The position numbers and the translations under genes are program-made. A model generated the notes under the pieces. That model saw nothing but the letters and a program-made list of their open reading frames with translations. It was not told the origin of the DNA and did no database searches. From contig NZ_BSDI01000045.1 of NCBI RefSeq assembly GCF_027923225.1, positions 26,341 through 90,340 of the forward strand: a DNA stretch of 64,000 nt, read 5' to 3'. The stretch comes from Phytohabitans aurantiacus. Lineage in GTDB: Bacteria; Actinomycetota; Actinomycetes; Mycobacteriales; Micromonosporaceae. Below are positions 24,958-33,382 of the stretch, piece after piece; position 1 is the first letter of the stretch, and every line of letters begins with the position of its first letter.

Positions 24958-25912
24958 GCTGACCCCCGTTGACGAACCTCAGGCAACTGACGACGGAATT
25001 CTCGACGGTGTCACGCAGCGCGTGATCCGTGTAATAGGCGGTGTGCGGGCTGATGACGACGTTCGGCAGTTGCTGCAGCCGCAGCAGCGGTTTGCAGTCA
25101 ACGGGGTTGGTCCGGCGGTCGGCGTAGAATATGCCTTCCTCACCTTCGATGACGTCCAACGCCGCCCCTCCCAGCCTGCCGCTTTCCAGCGCCGAGATGA
25201 GCGCCTCGGTGTCCACAAGCGACCCACGCCCGGTGTTGACGACGAACGCTCCACGTTTCATCCGACCGATACGCTGACGATCCAGCAGATGGTGTGTTTC
25301 CGCGTTGAGTGGCGTATGCAGCGTGACAATGTCACTGCGCCGCAGCAACTCGTCGAGAGAAACGTCATCGTCATTGGCGTTTTTACCGTGGGCCAGTACG
25401 CGGCAGCCAAAGCCGCGCAGCCTGTCCATCACCGCCGAGCCGATGCGCCCCGTGCCGACCACCCCAACGGTCAGGTCGCGCAGTTCTCTTCCGCGTACGT
25501 CGTTCAACCGGAAGTCATGAGCGTCGGCCCGACTAATGATCGACTTCGCGTCTCGCACCACCATCAGCATCAACATCAACGTGTAGTCGGCGACGCCGTC
25601 GGGCGAGTAGGTGATGTTTTCGACGCGGATACCCACGCTCTCCGCGTACTCCACGTTGATGTGGTCGTAGCCGATGCTTCGCGTCGAGATGTACCTCACG
25701 CCGGCCTGGCTCAGCGCGAGAAGCGTGGAATCCGTGACCCGGGTCTTGTGACCGACGCTGACACACCGATTCCCGAACGCCAGGTCGACGTTCGCTTCGG
25801 AAACCGGGGCGCGGGTGATCGTCGGGATGACGCCGAAACGAGGTGCGACCTCCCGGAACAAGTCGGCCTCGTCCTGGGCGCACCCGTAAATCGTCATCAC
25901 CATTCTGGTCAT
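24950..25912 (-). CDS. vanH: D-lactate dehydrogenase VanH
   Basis: 320 residues from ATG 25912; no strong ribosome site is visible. It belongs to the D-isomer-specific 2-hydroxyacid dehydrogenases, with VanH-specific wording: TIYGCAQDEADLF, VGHKTRVTDSTLLAL, GVRYISTRSIGYDHIN, NAD-binding VGVVGTGRIGSAV, NTGRGSLVDT, and the catalytic His in ISPHTAYYT. It reduces pyruvate to D-lactate for the ligase in the next gene. It is the first gene of the operon; upstream lies an 80-bp divergent gap to an AraC-family regulator instead of the vanRS pair found beside vanHAX in Streptomyces. Confidence 0.94.
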   Translation of the reverse strand: MTRMVMTIYGCAQDEADLFREVAPRFGVIPTITRAPVSEANVDLAFGNRCVSVGHKTRVTDSTLLALSQAGVRYISTRSIGYDHINVEYAESVGIRVENITYSPDGVADYTLMLMLMVVRDAKSIISRADAHDFRLNDVRGRELRDLTVGVVGTGRIGSAVMDRLRGFGCRVLAHGKNANDDDVSLDELLRRSDIVTLHTPLNAETHHLLDRQRIGRMKRGAFVVNTGRGSLVDTEALISALESGRLGGAALDVIEGEEGIFYADRRTNPVDCKPLLRLQQLPNVVISPHTAYYTDHALRDTVENSVVSCLRFVNGGQRG

Positions 25913-25992
25913 GCGCACAGTCAAGGCGGCGCCGTGTTGCCAGCACGTATGTGGTTTTCGATACGCGGACGATATGCGCGAGGATGGCGGGT

Positions 25993-26823
25993 GTGGAGTC
26001 CTACATCGAGCGTCCGCCCCTGCCGGCACTGGTCGGCGTGGTGCGGACGGTCTGGATCCAGCGCACCGGTGGCGTGGCGTACGTGCAACGACACCTGCCC
26101 ACGGGCGGGGTCGAGATGCACTTTCCGATCGGTGGCGCTCCGCAGCTCGTCGGTCCGCTGACCGGTCCGGAGATCGAGGTCATTCCGCCGCACACCACGG
26201 TGGTGGGTGTCCGGTTCCAACCAGGGACCGCGCCGCCGCTTCCGACCGGGCTCGACGACCTGGTGGACCAGCGCCTGAGCCTCGCGGAGCTATGGGGCGG
26301 CTCGGTGGACCGCCTCGTGGAGGCGATGGCCGGAGCCGGCACGGCTGAGCGGGCGCTCAAGGCGCTGCAGGCCCACCTCCTGCTGGAGTTCCGGAGCGTG
26401 GGCGTGGATCCGCTGGTACGCGAGGCCGCCAAGGCACTCATGCCATGGCACCCGGTCAACATCGACGCTGTGGCCGCCCACCTGGCACTCTCCGCCAGCC
26501 AGTTGCGCCGCCGCTGCCTGCACGCCGTGGGGCTGAGTCCGAAGGTCCTCCAGCGGACCTTGCGGTTCCAGGGCTTCCTCGCGCTGGCTCAGGCCGGCGC
26601 CACCGCCTCCGGCCGGCGCGGTGCGGACGGCATGGCGGGGCTCGCGGTCGACGTGGGGTACGCCGACCAGGCACACCTGAGCCGGGAATGCCTTCGCCTG
26701 ACCGGTCTCACCCCGCGCCGGCTGCTCGGCGGCGACCTCGACCGGTGCGCCTGCGGCCACGAGCACTCCGCCTCCTACCGGCCCTTCCTCGCCTCCCGCG
26801 GCCGGCCACCACTGCGCGCCTGA
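25993..26823 (+). CDS. AraC-family transcriptional regulator
   Basis: About 276 residues from GTG 25993, preferred because GAGGA lies 8 bp upstream; ATG 25984 directly abuts that box. The N-terminal half (VRTVWIQRTGGVAYVQRHLPTGGVEMHFPIGG, VGVRFQPGTAPPLP) is the beta-type sensor common in actinobacterial AraC proteins. The C-terminal double HTH contains LALSASQLRRRCLHAVGLSPKVLQR and VDVGYADQAHLSRECLRLTGLTPRRLL. A C-terminal Cys/His cluster (RCACGHEHS) is unusual. It is divergent from vanH and 52 bp before a DHFR-family stub, a common partner of AraC regulators of this type. Confidence 0.87.
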   Translation: MESYIERPPLPALVGVVRTVWIQRTGGVAYVQRHLPTGGVEMHFPIGGAPQLVGPLTGPEIEVIPPHTTVVGVRFQPGTAPPLPTGLDDLVDQRLSLAELWGGSVDRLVEAMAGAGTAERALKALQAHLLLEFRSVGVDPLVREAAKALMPWHPVNIDAVAAHLALSASQLRRRCLHAVGLSPKVLQRTLRFQGFLALAQAGATASGRRGADGMAGLAVDVGYADQAHLSRECLRLTGLTPRRLLGGDLDRCACGHEHSASYRPFLASRGRPPLRA

Positions 26824-26875
26824 GCCCGCGCGATTCGTTCAAGACCGGTCGCCGCGCCGCCCATAGCTTCGAGGC

Positions 26876-27019
26876 ATGAAGGTACTCAGCGCCCACGCCG
26901 TATCGGTCGACGGCTACATCGGTGGCCGCACTCCCGACGGCGTCGAGGAGTTCGGACGCGGATCCGGTGACGCCATCGCCGCGGCCCGCGAAGCGGCCGG
27001 CGACAAGGTGGTCCGATGA
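26876..27019 (+). pseudogene. Truncated DHFR-family (RibD C-terminal-like) stub
   Basis: A 47-codon frame from ATG 26876 (GAGG close upstream). Its start, MKVLSAHAVSVDGYIGG, then RTPDGVEEFGRG, resembles the N-terminus of small dihydrofolate reductase-family proteins, which are normally about 190 residues. It stops at 27017-27019 within the ATGA overlap with the next gene. So either it is a remnant whose rest was replaced by the SDR gene or a very short protein; the remnant reading is more likely. Confidence 0.5.
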
Positions 27020-27936
27020 TCCTCGTCACCGGAGGGCTGGGCATGATCGGCGCGCACACCGCCCGCGCGCTCGTCGACCTCGGCCACGATGTCGTCGTCA
27101 CCTCCCACCGCAGGGCGGAGGTCCCGTCGTTTCTCGCCGGCATGGTCAGCGTGGAGAACCTCGACGTCACCGACCGGGACGCCTTCCTCGCCCTCGCCGA
27201 TCGCTACGACATCAGCGACATCGTCCACCTCGCCGGCACCATCCCCGGCGAGAACCCGGTCGACTTCTTCCGCGCGGACACGACCGGTCTGCTCAACGCG
27301 CTGGACGCCGCGCGCAGCTGGGGTGTACGCAGGTTCGCCGTCGCCAGCAGCATCGGTGTCTACATTGGCCGGAGCGAGATCCCCTGGCACGAGGAGCTCG
27401 CACTGCCCACCGCGGACCTGCCGCACCTGATCGTCGCCTTCAAGAAGGCCGTCGAGCCGCTCACCACCCACAGCCTCCAGGGCACCGGCGTCCAGCCGGT
27501 GATACTTCGGATCGGAAGCACCTGGGGACCGCTGATGGACCCGGAATCACCGTTCAACCCCATCCCGCCGTACATCAGCGCGATGCTCCGCGGCGATGGG
27601 CCGAAGCCGTTCTACGCCGACGACGGTGGCGACAGCTGCTACGCACCCGACGCCGGACGCGCGATCGCCCTGCTGACCACCGCGGAAACCCTGCGGCACG
27701 ACACCTACAACGTCTCCAGCGGCCGGCCGTTCAGCAACCGTGACCTCGCGGAGGCCCTTCGGGCGATCACCCCCGACGCGCGGCTCGCCATCCTCCCTGG
27801 ACGCCAGAACGGTCCCGGCGACGACCCCTACCTCGACATCAGCCGCCTCACCCACGACACCGGCTTCGCGCCGGCCTTCGACGTCGCCGCGGCGGTCGCC
27901 CACTACGTCGCCTGGCGCGCCGACAACCCGCGCTAA
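27016..27936 (+). CDS. NAD-dependent epimerase/dehydratase-family (extended SDR) protein
   Basis: 306 residues from ATG 27016, overlapping the stub by 4 nt. The Rossmann fold shows the extended-SDR motif VTGGLGMIGAHTA, Asp-containing LDVTD, and HLAGTIPGEN. At the usual YxxxK position the sequence is IVAFKKAVE: the Lys is present but the catalytic Tyr appears replaced, so it may be an atypical reductase or act as a sensor-like SDR. Other blocks are ILRIGSTWGPLMDP and YNVSSGRPFSNRDLAEAL. Its TAA stop coincides with the left target duplication of a MITE-like element. Substrate unknown. Confidence 0.8.
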   Translation: MILVTGGLGMIGAHTARALVDLGHDVVVTSHRRAEVPSFLAGMVSVENLDVTDRDAFLALADRYDISDIVHLAGTIPGENPVDFFRADTTGLLNALDAARSWGVRRFAVASSIGVYIGRSEIPWHEELALPTADLPHLIVAFKKAVEPLTTHSLQGTGVQPVILRIGSTWGPLMDPESPFNPIPPYISAMLRGDGPKPFYADDGGDSCYAPDAGRAIALLTTAETLRHDTYNVSSGRPFSNRDLAEALRAITPDARLAILPGRQNGPGDDPYLDISRLTHDTGFAPAFDVAAAVAHYVAWRADNPR

Positions 27937-28099
27937 GAGCCTGGTAAATAACCCGCTGGCCGGCTACGGCGGGCCCAGACGACGACCGGCGGCGTTGCCG
28001 TTCCGTCCGGATACAACACCGGTATCCGAACAAAACGGCGCCTTGCCGGATCGCCGCCTGGACTCCGCCTCGCTCGGCCGGGGGTTATTTACCAGGCTC
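27937..28099. mobile_element. MITE-like element with 18-19 bp terminal inverted repeats
   Basis: The left end (27936-27954) and right end (28082-28100) are perfect inverted copies of agagcctggtaaataaccc, enclosing about 127 bp with no gene. Both flanks carry TAA (27934-27936 and 28100-28102), consistent with a 3-bp target duplication as made by some IS5-group elements. The core holds a second imperfect palindrome around 28003-28037. At ~163 bp and with no transposase it would have to be moved in trans. The left TAA is also the stop codon of the SDR gene. Confidence 0.75.
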
Positions 28100-28214
28100 T
28101 AAACCCCGTGCATTCACCCTCGATCGATGCGGATCTCCTTGATCGACGGCCGGGGCACATCACCGCGGAACAGCCCCAGCCCGACCAAGCAGGCCAACTT
28201 TTTCGGCGACCGGC

Positions 28215-29516
28215 GTGTCGGCCGGCGTGTCGCCTGGCGGGGCAACGATCACCGCACAAACGTACGAGAATCAATGTGTGCGGGAAACGTTGGAGCAGCT
28301 CAGGGAGATCGCCGGCCACTGCGCCGGCACCCCAGTGTGGTCGCTGCCCGACACCGACCTCATCGACGCGGTCCACACAGTGCACGACGCCGAACAGATG
28401 CTCGCCGCGATCAAACTCCACCTGATCCGCGAGATCGACGGCCGCAACCTACCCATCACGCAGCAGGCCGCCAGCACCGCCGTCTGGCTCCGCGAACGCC
28501 TCCATGTCAGCATCCACACCGCCCGCCGCACCGTCGACCTGGCCCAGGCGTTGGATAGGCGGCCGGTGCTGGACACGGCACTGTCAAGCGGCACTATCAA
28601 CGTCGAACAAGCCCACATCGTCGCCAAGACCATTCACGACCTGGCCGACGAGAATCCGGCGGATGTGGTGGACCTCGCCGAGAAAACGTTGATCGCGGAC
28701 TTCGCAGACTGGGAGCCGGCCACCTTCCGCAAGGCCGCGGAGCGAATCCTGGCACATGTGGCACCGGAAGCGGCCGACGAAGCCGACCGACGCGCGGCCG
28801 AACGAGACGAGAAACGCGCCCAACGGACACGGGCGTTCACCCTGACCAACAACGGCGACGGCCGCTACCGAGTCACCGGCTGGCTCGACGCCGAAGCCGC
28901 CGCCATCGTCAACGCCGCCCTCGACCCACTATGCAAACCCGACCTCGAACGCACACCGGCCCAACGCCGCGCCGACGCACTCGTCGAGGTATGCCGGCTA
29001 GCGCTACACACCGAGCAGCTACCGGACAACGGCGGAGACCGGCCACAGGTCGCGGTCACCGTGCCGTACGACGTGGTGCGTAAAGAACTGGGCGTCGGGC
29101 AGCTCGACACCGGCGAACGACTCACCGCGGAGCAGGTGCGACGGCTGGCCTGCGACGCCCACATCCTGCCCATCGTGCTCGGTGGGCAGGGACAGATCCT
29201 CGACGTCGGACAGCAACGACGGCTGTTCACCGGACCACTGCGACGGGCGCTGGTTGTGCGGGATGGTGGATGTGCCTTCCCCGGCTGCGACCGACCACCA
29301 CAGTGGTGCGACGGCCACCACATTCGGCACTGGACAGACGGCGGCGACACCGCGCTGAACAACGGCGTGTTGTTGTGTGGATACCATCACCGGCTCATCC
29401 ACCGCGGAGAGTGGGAAGTGCGGATGGCCGACGATGGTCGACCCGAGTTCATTCCACCACCCTATGTGGACAGCGAGCGGCGACCCCGCCGCAACATCTA
29501 CCACCGGCGGACGTGA
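28215..29516 (+). CDS. DUF222 / HNH endonuclease domain protein (13E12 repeat type)
   Basis: Up to 433 residues from GTG 28215; GTG 28278 is another start and lies nearer the conserved region. Residues ~22-300 are the helical DUF222 part (AVHTVHDAEQMLAAIKLHLIREIDGRNLP, RVTGWLDAEAAAIVNAALDPL). The C-terminus has an HNH nuclease motif (AFPGCDRPPQWCDGHHIRHW, NGVLLCGYHHRLIHRGEWEV) with paired Cys and His. Such proteins are abundant in actinobacterial genomes, often in many copies; their role is unproven and a link to mobile DNA is often suspected. It lies next to a MITE-like element here. Confidence 0.9.
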   Translation: MSAGVSPGGATITAQTYENQCVRETLEQLREIAGHCAGTPVWSLPDTDLIDAVHTVHDAEQMLAAIKLHLIREIDGRNLPITQQAASTAVWLRERLHVSIHTARRTVDLAQALDRRPVLDTALSSGTINVEQAHIVAKTIHDLADENPADVVDLAEKTLIADFADWEPATFRKAAERILAHVAPEAADEADRRAAERDEKRAQRTRAFTLTNNGDGRYRVTGWLDAEAAAIVNAALDPLCKPDLERTPAQRRADALVEVCRLALHTEQLPDNGGDRPQVAVTVPYDVVRKELGVGQLDTGERLTAEQVRRLACDAHILPIVLGGQGQILDVGQQRRLFTGPLRRALVVRDGGCAFPGCDRPPQWCDGHHIRHWTDGGDTALNNGVLLCGYHHRLIHRGEWEVRMADDGRPEFIPPPYVDSERRPRRNIYHRRT

Positions 29517-30065
29517 CGTCAACACCCACCCTTTGCGGCCACGCCGGTTGGCCAAACGCGTCCGGCAGATACGGCAGCGCCACCACGGCGTGCCGCCGCG
29601 CAAAGTCACCACAGGCTAGGCGATCCGCGGAGCGCGGTCGAGCAGCCATGTATGGGTGCCGCTGAAGGCTCCGGCTTGCGTGGCCGCGGTGCCCTCGCCG
29701 CGCCAGGACCTGGCGAGGGCCGAGTGTGGCTACCGCTCTACCGTCGTCAAACGCCCGGGTGTGCGCTCCAGAGGGCATCGGTCGACGTGTGGGTGCGGGC
29801 ATGAGGCTGCGCGACGCCTCTGGGCGGCTGGTAGCAAGGGTGCGCATGCTGGCCGCCGCCGGACTGGCGCTGGAGGTACTGCGCAGCGACCGATGAGGCC
29901 GCCGCCCCTAGGCGACACGAGATTCCTGTGCGACGAAGTCATCACGGCGCTGCGGCAGGATGGCGACGGCGTCGAGGGCATCTTTGAGCACGCCACCCCG
30001 CGCCAGCTCGGGCTGGTCGTCGACGCGGACGGGCTGGCCAGGTAGGCCGACCGCGACAGAAACCC
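29517..30065. other. Gene-poor interval with two small overlapping frames
   Basis: No recognisable gene. On the + strand a 31-codon frame (29801-29896, MRLRDASGRLVARVRM start) overlaps by ATGA a 50-codon frame (29893-30045, FLCDEVITALRQDGDGVEGIF). The overlap and mixed codon use make them slightly better than chance, but no ribosome site or family was seen. The rest is unassigned, with a lower-GC feel near 29520-29600. Confidence 0.3.
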
Positions 30066-30941
30066 TTAGAGGCCGTGTACTCGACCGAGGAAGTCGCGCA
30101 TCAGGGCGACCACCTCGTCGAGATGCGTCTCCAGCAGCCAGTGCCCGCCGTCGAGCAGATGCAGTTCGGCGTCGGGCAGGTCGCGCAGGTAGGCATGAGC
30201 GGCGCCCGCGGGCATGTACCCGTCGTGCGGACCCCAGACGATCAGCGTGGGCGGCCGATGCTCCCGCAGGTACTTCTGCTGGCGCGGAAACCAGTCGACC
30301 GTGGAGCGCTGGTCGGCGAGGAGGTGGACGAGGTTGTCCGGTCCGGGTGGCCGGCCCACCTGCGCCCAGGACAGCGTCCACAGGTCCGGGCTGATGCGCT
30401 CGACGATCGCGGCCGGCACCTCACCGACGAACTCGTCCCGGAACCCCTCCTCCGACACGTGCTCGGCGATCGACGCCAGCGCTCGTGGGCTCGGGTCGGC
30501 CCACATCCGCTTGAGCGGCTCGTACTTCGGGCCATGCTGGTCCTCGTAGATGTCGCCGTTCTGGATGACCAGCGCGGCGACCCGGTCCGGCGCGCTCATC
30601 GCGAGCCGCAGCCCGAACTGCGAGCCGTAGTCCTGAAGGTAGATGGCGTACCGGCTCAGGCCGAGCACGACCGTGAACCGCTCCAGAAACTCGGCGTACG
30701 CGTCGAACGTGTATGCGAACCGCCGCCGGTCGGCTCGCGTGTAGCCGAAACCCGGCAGGTCCGGTGCGACCAGGCGCCAGCGGTCACCGAGCCTGGGCAT
30801 GAGGTTGCGAAACTGGAACGACGACGACGGATAGCCGTGGGGCAGCAACACCACCGGCGCGTCCGCAGGGCCAGCCTCCCGATAGAAGGTCGAGATTCCA
30901 TCGACGTCCACGGTGCGATGCGCGACTGGAGACTCGATCAT
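30066..30941 (-). CDS. Alpha/beta hydrolase (epoxide hydrolase / haloalkane dehalogenase-like)
   Basis: 291 residues from ATG 30941 (AGGTG 5 bp upstream); GTG 30962 is possible. The fold shows the oxyanion-hole HGYPSSSFQFRN, nucleophile elbow LQDYGSQFGLRLA (Asp), the acid in WGPHDGYMP and the catalytic His in GGHWLLETH. An Asp nucleophile points to an epoxide hydrolase or dehalogenase rather than an esterase. No signal peptide, so cytoplasmic. It is transcribed alone; its gene end lies 20 bp from the unassigned interval. Confidence 0.87.
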   Translation of the reverse strand: MIESPVAHRTVDVDGISTFYREAGPADAPVVLLPHGYPSSSFQFRNLMPRLGDRWRLVAPDLPGFGYTRADRRRFAYTFDAYAEFLERFTVVLGLSRYAIYLQDYGSQFGLRLAMSAPDRVAALVIQNGDIYEDQHGPKYEPLKRMWADPSPRALASIAEHVSEEGFRDEFVGEVPAAIVERISPDLWTLSWAQVGRPPGPDNLVHLLADQRSTVDWFPRQQKYLREHRPPTLIVWGPHDGYMPAGAAHAYLRDLPDAELHLLDGGHWLLETHLDEVVALMRDFLGRVHGL

Positions 30942-31050
30942 AAGAACACCTGTCTCCGCCACGCCAGCCGATAAACCACACCAACGCCGCCCGACCAGGG
31001 GTGTTCGCGCGAACGGTGTTGCCGACCGGCTGCCTGGGTAAAAGCGGGTA

Positions 31051-31404
31051 ATGGCCTCCTACTCGGTGAACAAGGCAGCGGTGGCCCACGCTCGGCAGTT
31101 GATCGAATCGCACCAGTACGTGCTGGACAGCGACTGGGGCGAGGCGCAGCCGGACGCCAAGGCGCAGAACGACTACTTGGCCAAGCACTCGTGGGACGAG
31201 TTCGCGCGCTGGCATCTGGGGCTGACCGATGGCGCCACGGACGACACGAAGGGGCGGTACGCCTTCGTCTACGGCGACCTGCGGCGCCTGCACCGCACCG
31301 GCCTGATCGCCTGCGTGTACCGCGCCTCCGAGTGGCGGCACAAGGACGTCGAGTTGGCCGCGCACGACCTGCTACAGCACCTGGACCAGATCAGCAGCCG
31401 CTGA
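31051..31404 (+). CDS. Conserved hypothetical protein of actinomycetes
   Basis: 117 residues from ATG 31051. A soluble, mostly helical protein with charged and aromatic residues: RQLIESHQYVLDSDWGEAQPDAKAQNDYL, WDEFARWHLGLTDGATDDTKGRYAFVYGDL, and a helical end LAAHDLLQHLDQ. No signal or membrane segment. I recall similar short proteins of unknown function in other actinobacteria, but cannot name a family. The coding frame has strong GC3 and runs unbroken into a close convergent neighbour. Confidence 0.7.
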   Translation: MASYSVNKAAVAHARQLIESHQYVLDSDWGEAQPDAKAQNDYLAKHSWDEFARWHLGLTDGATDDTKGRYAFVYGDLRRLHRTGLIACVYRASEWRHKDVELAAHDLLQHLDQISSR

Positions 31405-31413
31405 CCGAGGCGC

Positions 31414-32157
31414 TCAGCGGCGGCGGTGGGCGCCGGGCGTCTCGCCGAAGGCTCGGCGGTAGGCGTCGATGAAGGCGCTGGCCGAGGACCAGCCGCAGCG
31501 GTGGGCGACCGTGGTGACGGGTTCGTTGTCGGCCAGCAGACGCAGCGCGTGGTAGAGGCGCAGCTGCGTACGCCACTGGGGAAACGTCATCCCGAGGTCG
31601 GCTCGGAACAGCCGGCTGAGCGTGCGTTCTCCGGCGCCCACCCGGCGGCCGAGCTCGGCGAGGGTGCCGCTGTCGGCGGGGTTCTGCCGCAGCAGGTCGC
31701 ACACCGCCCGCACCCGGGGATCGGCCGGCGAGGGAAGCTGCAGGGGTTGTTGCGGAGAGGCGCGCAGCTGGTCGAGCAGGACCGCGCGCAGGCGGCGGCG
31801 TTCGGGACCGTCGTCGTCCGGGTCGCGGGTGCAGGCGAGGATCAGTTCGCGCAGCAGCGGGCTGACGCTCAGCACCACGGGAGTGTCGATGCCGAGCGGG
31901 TTGGCCGAGGTCGGCAGGCCGAGCAGGTGCAGCTCCAGGGTGCCGTGGGCGCGGTGGGCGTGCACGCAGCCGGCCGGTACCCAGATCGCGCGGGTGCCGG
32001 GCGCGACCCATGTGCCCGCGTCGGTCGTGACAGCCAGGACGCCAGAACCCGCGTAGACGATCTGGTGGTCGTCGTGGTGGTGAGCCGTGATCAGCTCGCC
32101 GTGCGCCATGCGCTGGACCCGGGTGGGTGCCTGAAGCGCGTGGCGGATTTCCGGCAT
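31414..32157 (-). CDS. AraC-family regulator with cupin sensor
   Basis: 247 residues from ATG 32157. The N-terminal cupin has HHHDDHQIVYAGSGVLAVTTDAG and VHAHRAHGTLELHLL; the His cluster may bind metal. The C-terminal AraC domain has GTLAELGRRVGAGERTLSRLFRADLGMTFPQWR and VAHRCGWSSASAFIDAYRRAFGETPG. This layout matches NimR/YdeC-type regulators, which often control a divergent MFS pump; here the divergent MFS gene starts 54 bp away, so it is the likely target. Confidence 0.9.
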   Translation of the reverse strand: MPEIRHALQAPTRVQRMAHGELITAHHHDDHQIVYAGSGVLAVTTDAGTWVAPGTRAIWVPAGCVHAHRAHGTLELHLLGLPTSANPLGIDTPVVLSVSPLLRELILACTRDPDDDGPERRRLRAVLLDQLRASPQQPLQLPSPADPRVRAVCDLLRQNPADSGTLAELGRRVGAGERTLSRLFRADLGMTFPQWRTQLRLYHALRLLADNEPVTTVAHRCGWSSASAFIDAYRRAFGETPGAHRRR

Positions 32158-32211
32158 GAATTGGCATGTTATCGGAAGCACGCCAGACCGGGCTCCGAAC
32201 ATGATCGGGAG

Positions 32212-33351
32212 ATGCCGTCTCGTTCCCGCGCCATCCCGTTGCTGGCCGTCGGCCACGCGTGCGTCGACGTCTACCAGGGTTCGGTGGCCGCTCTCGTGCC
32301 GTTCCTGGTCGCGCAACGCGGCTACAGCTACGCCGCCGCCGCGGGCATCGTGCTGGCCGCGTCGCTGCTCTCCTCGGTGGTGCAGCCGCTGTTCGGCGCG
32401 TTGACCGACCGGTGGCCGATGCCGTGGCTCCTGCCGGTGAGCGCCGTCGTAGCGGGGGCCGGCGTGGGTCTGGCCGGAGTCAGCGACGCCTACGGTCTGA
32501 CCCTGGCCGCGGTCGCGGTATCCGGGATCGGCGTCGCCGCGTACCACCCGGAAGCCGCGCGAGTCGCCCGCGTCGCCGCCGGTCGCAGCCACCGGGCGAT
32601 GAGCTGGTTCTCGCTGGGCGGCAACCTCGGCTTCGCCGCCGCCCCGTTGCTGGTCGGCGCCGTCGTCGCCACCGGCGGCCTGCGCGCCTCACCGCTGCTG
32701 GCGGTCCCGGCTCTGGCCGGAGCCGCGCTGTGCTTCGCGGCGCTGCGCGCGGCAAGAACCGCCGCCGCGACGGCTCCAGGAGGCACGACGGTCGAGGGGC
32801 GCGACGACAGCCGGTCGTTCCTGCTGCTGGCCGGCGCCGTGGTCTGCCGGTCGATCGTCTTCGCTGGCCTGAGCACCTTCGTGTCGCTGTTCGCGATCCA
32901 CCGCGTCGGCGGCGGCGTGGCCACCGGCACGGCCGCGCTGTTCGTCCTCTACATCGGAGGCGCCATCGGCACCGTCGCCGGCGGCAGTCTGGCCACCCGA
33001 TTCGGCCGCCTCCCGGTGATGCGCTGGTCGTACCTGTCGACCGCGATCGCCGTCGCCGGCATCGTCCTGGTACCCGGCCCTGCGCTGTTCGCCTTCGTGG
33101 CACTGGTCTCGGCCGGCCTGTACGTGCCGTTCTCCCTGCACATCACGCTGGGCCAGGACTACCTGCCGCGGCACGTGGGCACGGCCAGCGGCGTGACGCT
33201 GGGCCTCACCGTGAGCATCGGTGGGCTGGCCAGCCCGGCACTCGGCGCCCTGGCCGACACCACGTCCCTGCGGGCGGCCCTGATCCCGCTGGCCGCGTTG
33301 CCAGCGCTCGGCTGGCTCCTGCTGCGCCCGTTGACCGAGCCGCGGGATTGA
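32212..33351 (+). CDS. MFS transporter, fosmidomycin-resistance (Fsr)-like
   Basis: 379 residues from ATG 32212. About twelve hydrophobic segments in two halves, separated by a charged loop (AARTAAATAPGGTTVEGRDDSRS). The N-terminus HACVDVYQGSVAALVPFLV and the segment YHPEAARVARVAAG are the signature of the Fsr/YfnC group, followed by the cytoplasmic LFGALTDRW and GGSLATRFGRLPV loops. These pumps export small toxic compounds such as fosmidomycin. Control by the divergent AraC regulator is likely. A GGGA box lies only 1 bp from the ATG, so the start is not certain. Confidence 0.85.
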   Translation: MPSRSRAIPLLAVGHACVDVYQGSVAALVPFLVAQRGYSYAAAAGIVLAASLLSSVVQPLFGALTDRWPMPWLLPVSAVVAGAGVGLAGVSDAYGLTLAAVAVSGIGVAAYHPEAARVARVAAGRSHRAMSWFSLGGNLGFAAAPLLVGAVVATGGLRASPLLAVPALAGAALCFAALRAARTAAATAPGGTTVEGRDDSRSFLLLAGAVVCRSIVFAGLSTFVSLFAIHRVGGGVATGTAALFVLYIGGAIGTVAGGSLATRFGRLPVMRWSYLSTAIAVAGIVLVPGPALFAFVALVSAGLYVPFSLHITLGQDYLPRHVGTASGVTLGLTVSIGGLASPALGALADTTSLRAALIPLAALPALGWLLLRPLTEPRD

Positions 33352-33357
33352 TACGAT
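33331..33357 (+). promoter_or_regulatory. Putative promoter for the leader peptide / GntR genes
   Basis: TTGACC (33331-33336) and TACGAT (33352-33357) with a 15-bp spacer, overlapping the 3' end of the MFS gene. The distance to the leader start at 33383 is right for a short 5' leader. The spacer is shorter than ideal. Confidence 0.35.
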
Positions 33358-33382
33358 AGTTGCGACATTCGGAGGCGGCGCC

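Noticed and set aside
25843..25992. A longer N-terminus for the AraC regulator beginning at 25843
   Set aside because: It would overlap the vanH start by ~70 bp and lacks family residues. GTG 25993 has a well-placed ribosome site.
29656..30045. A 129-codon + strand frame in the gene-poor interval
   Set aside because: No ribosome site, no recognisable motif and odd composition in its first half. Only the last part has mild coding character and is described under the interval.
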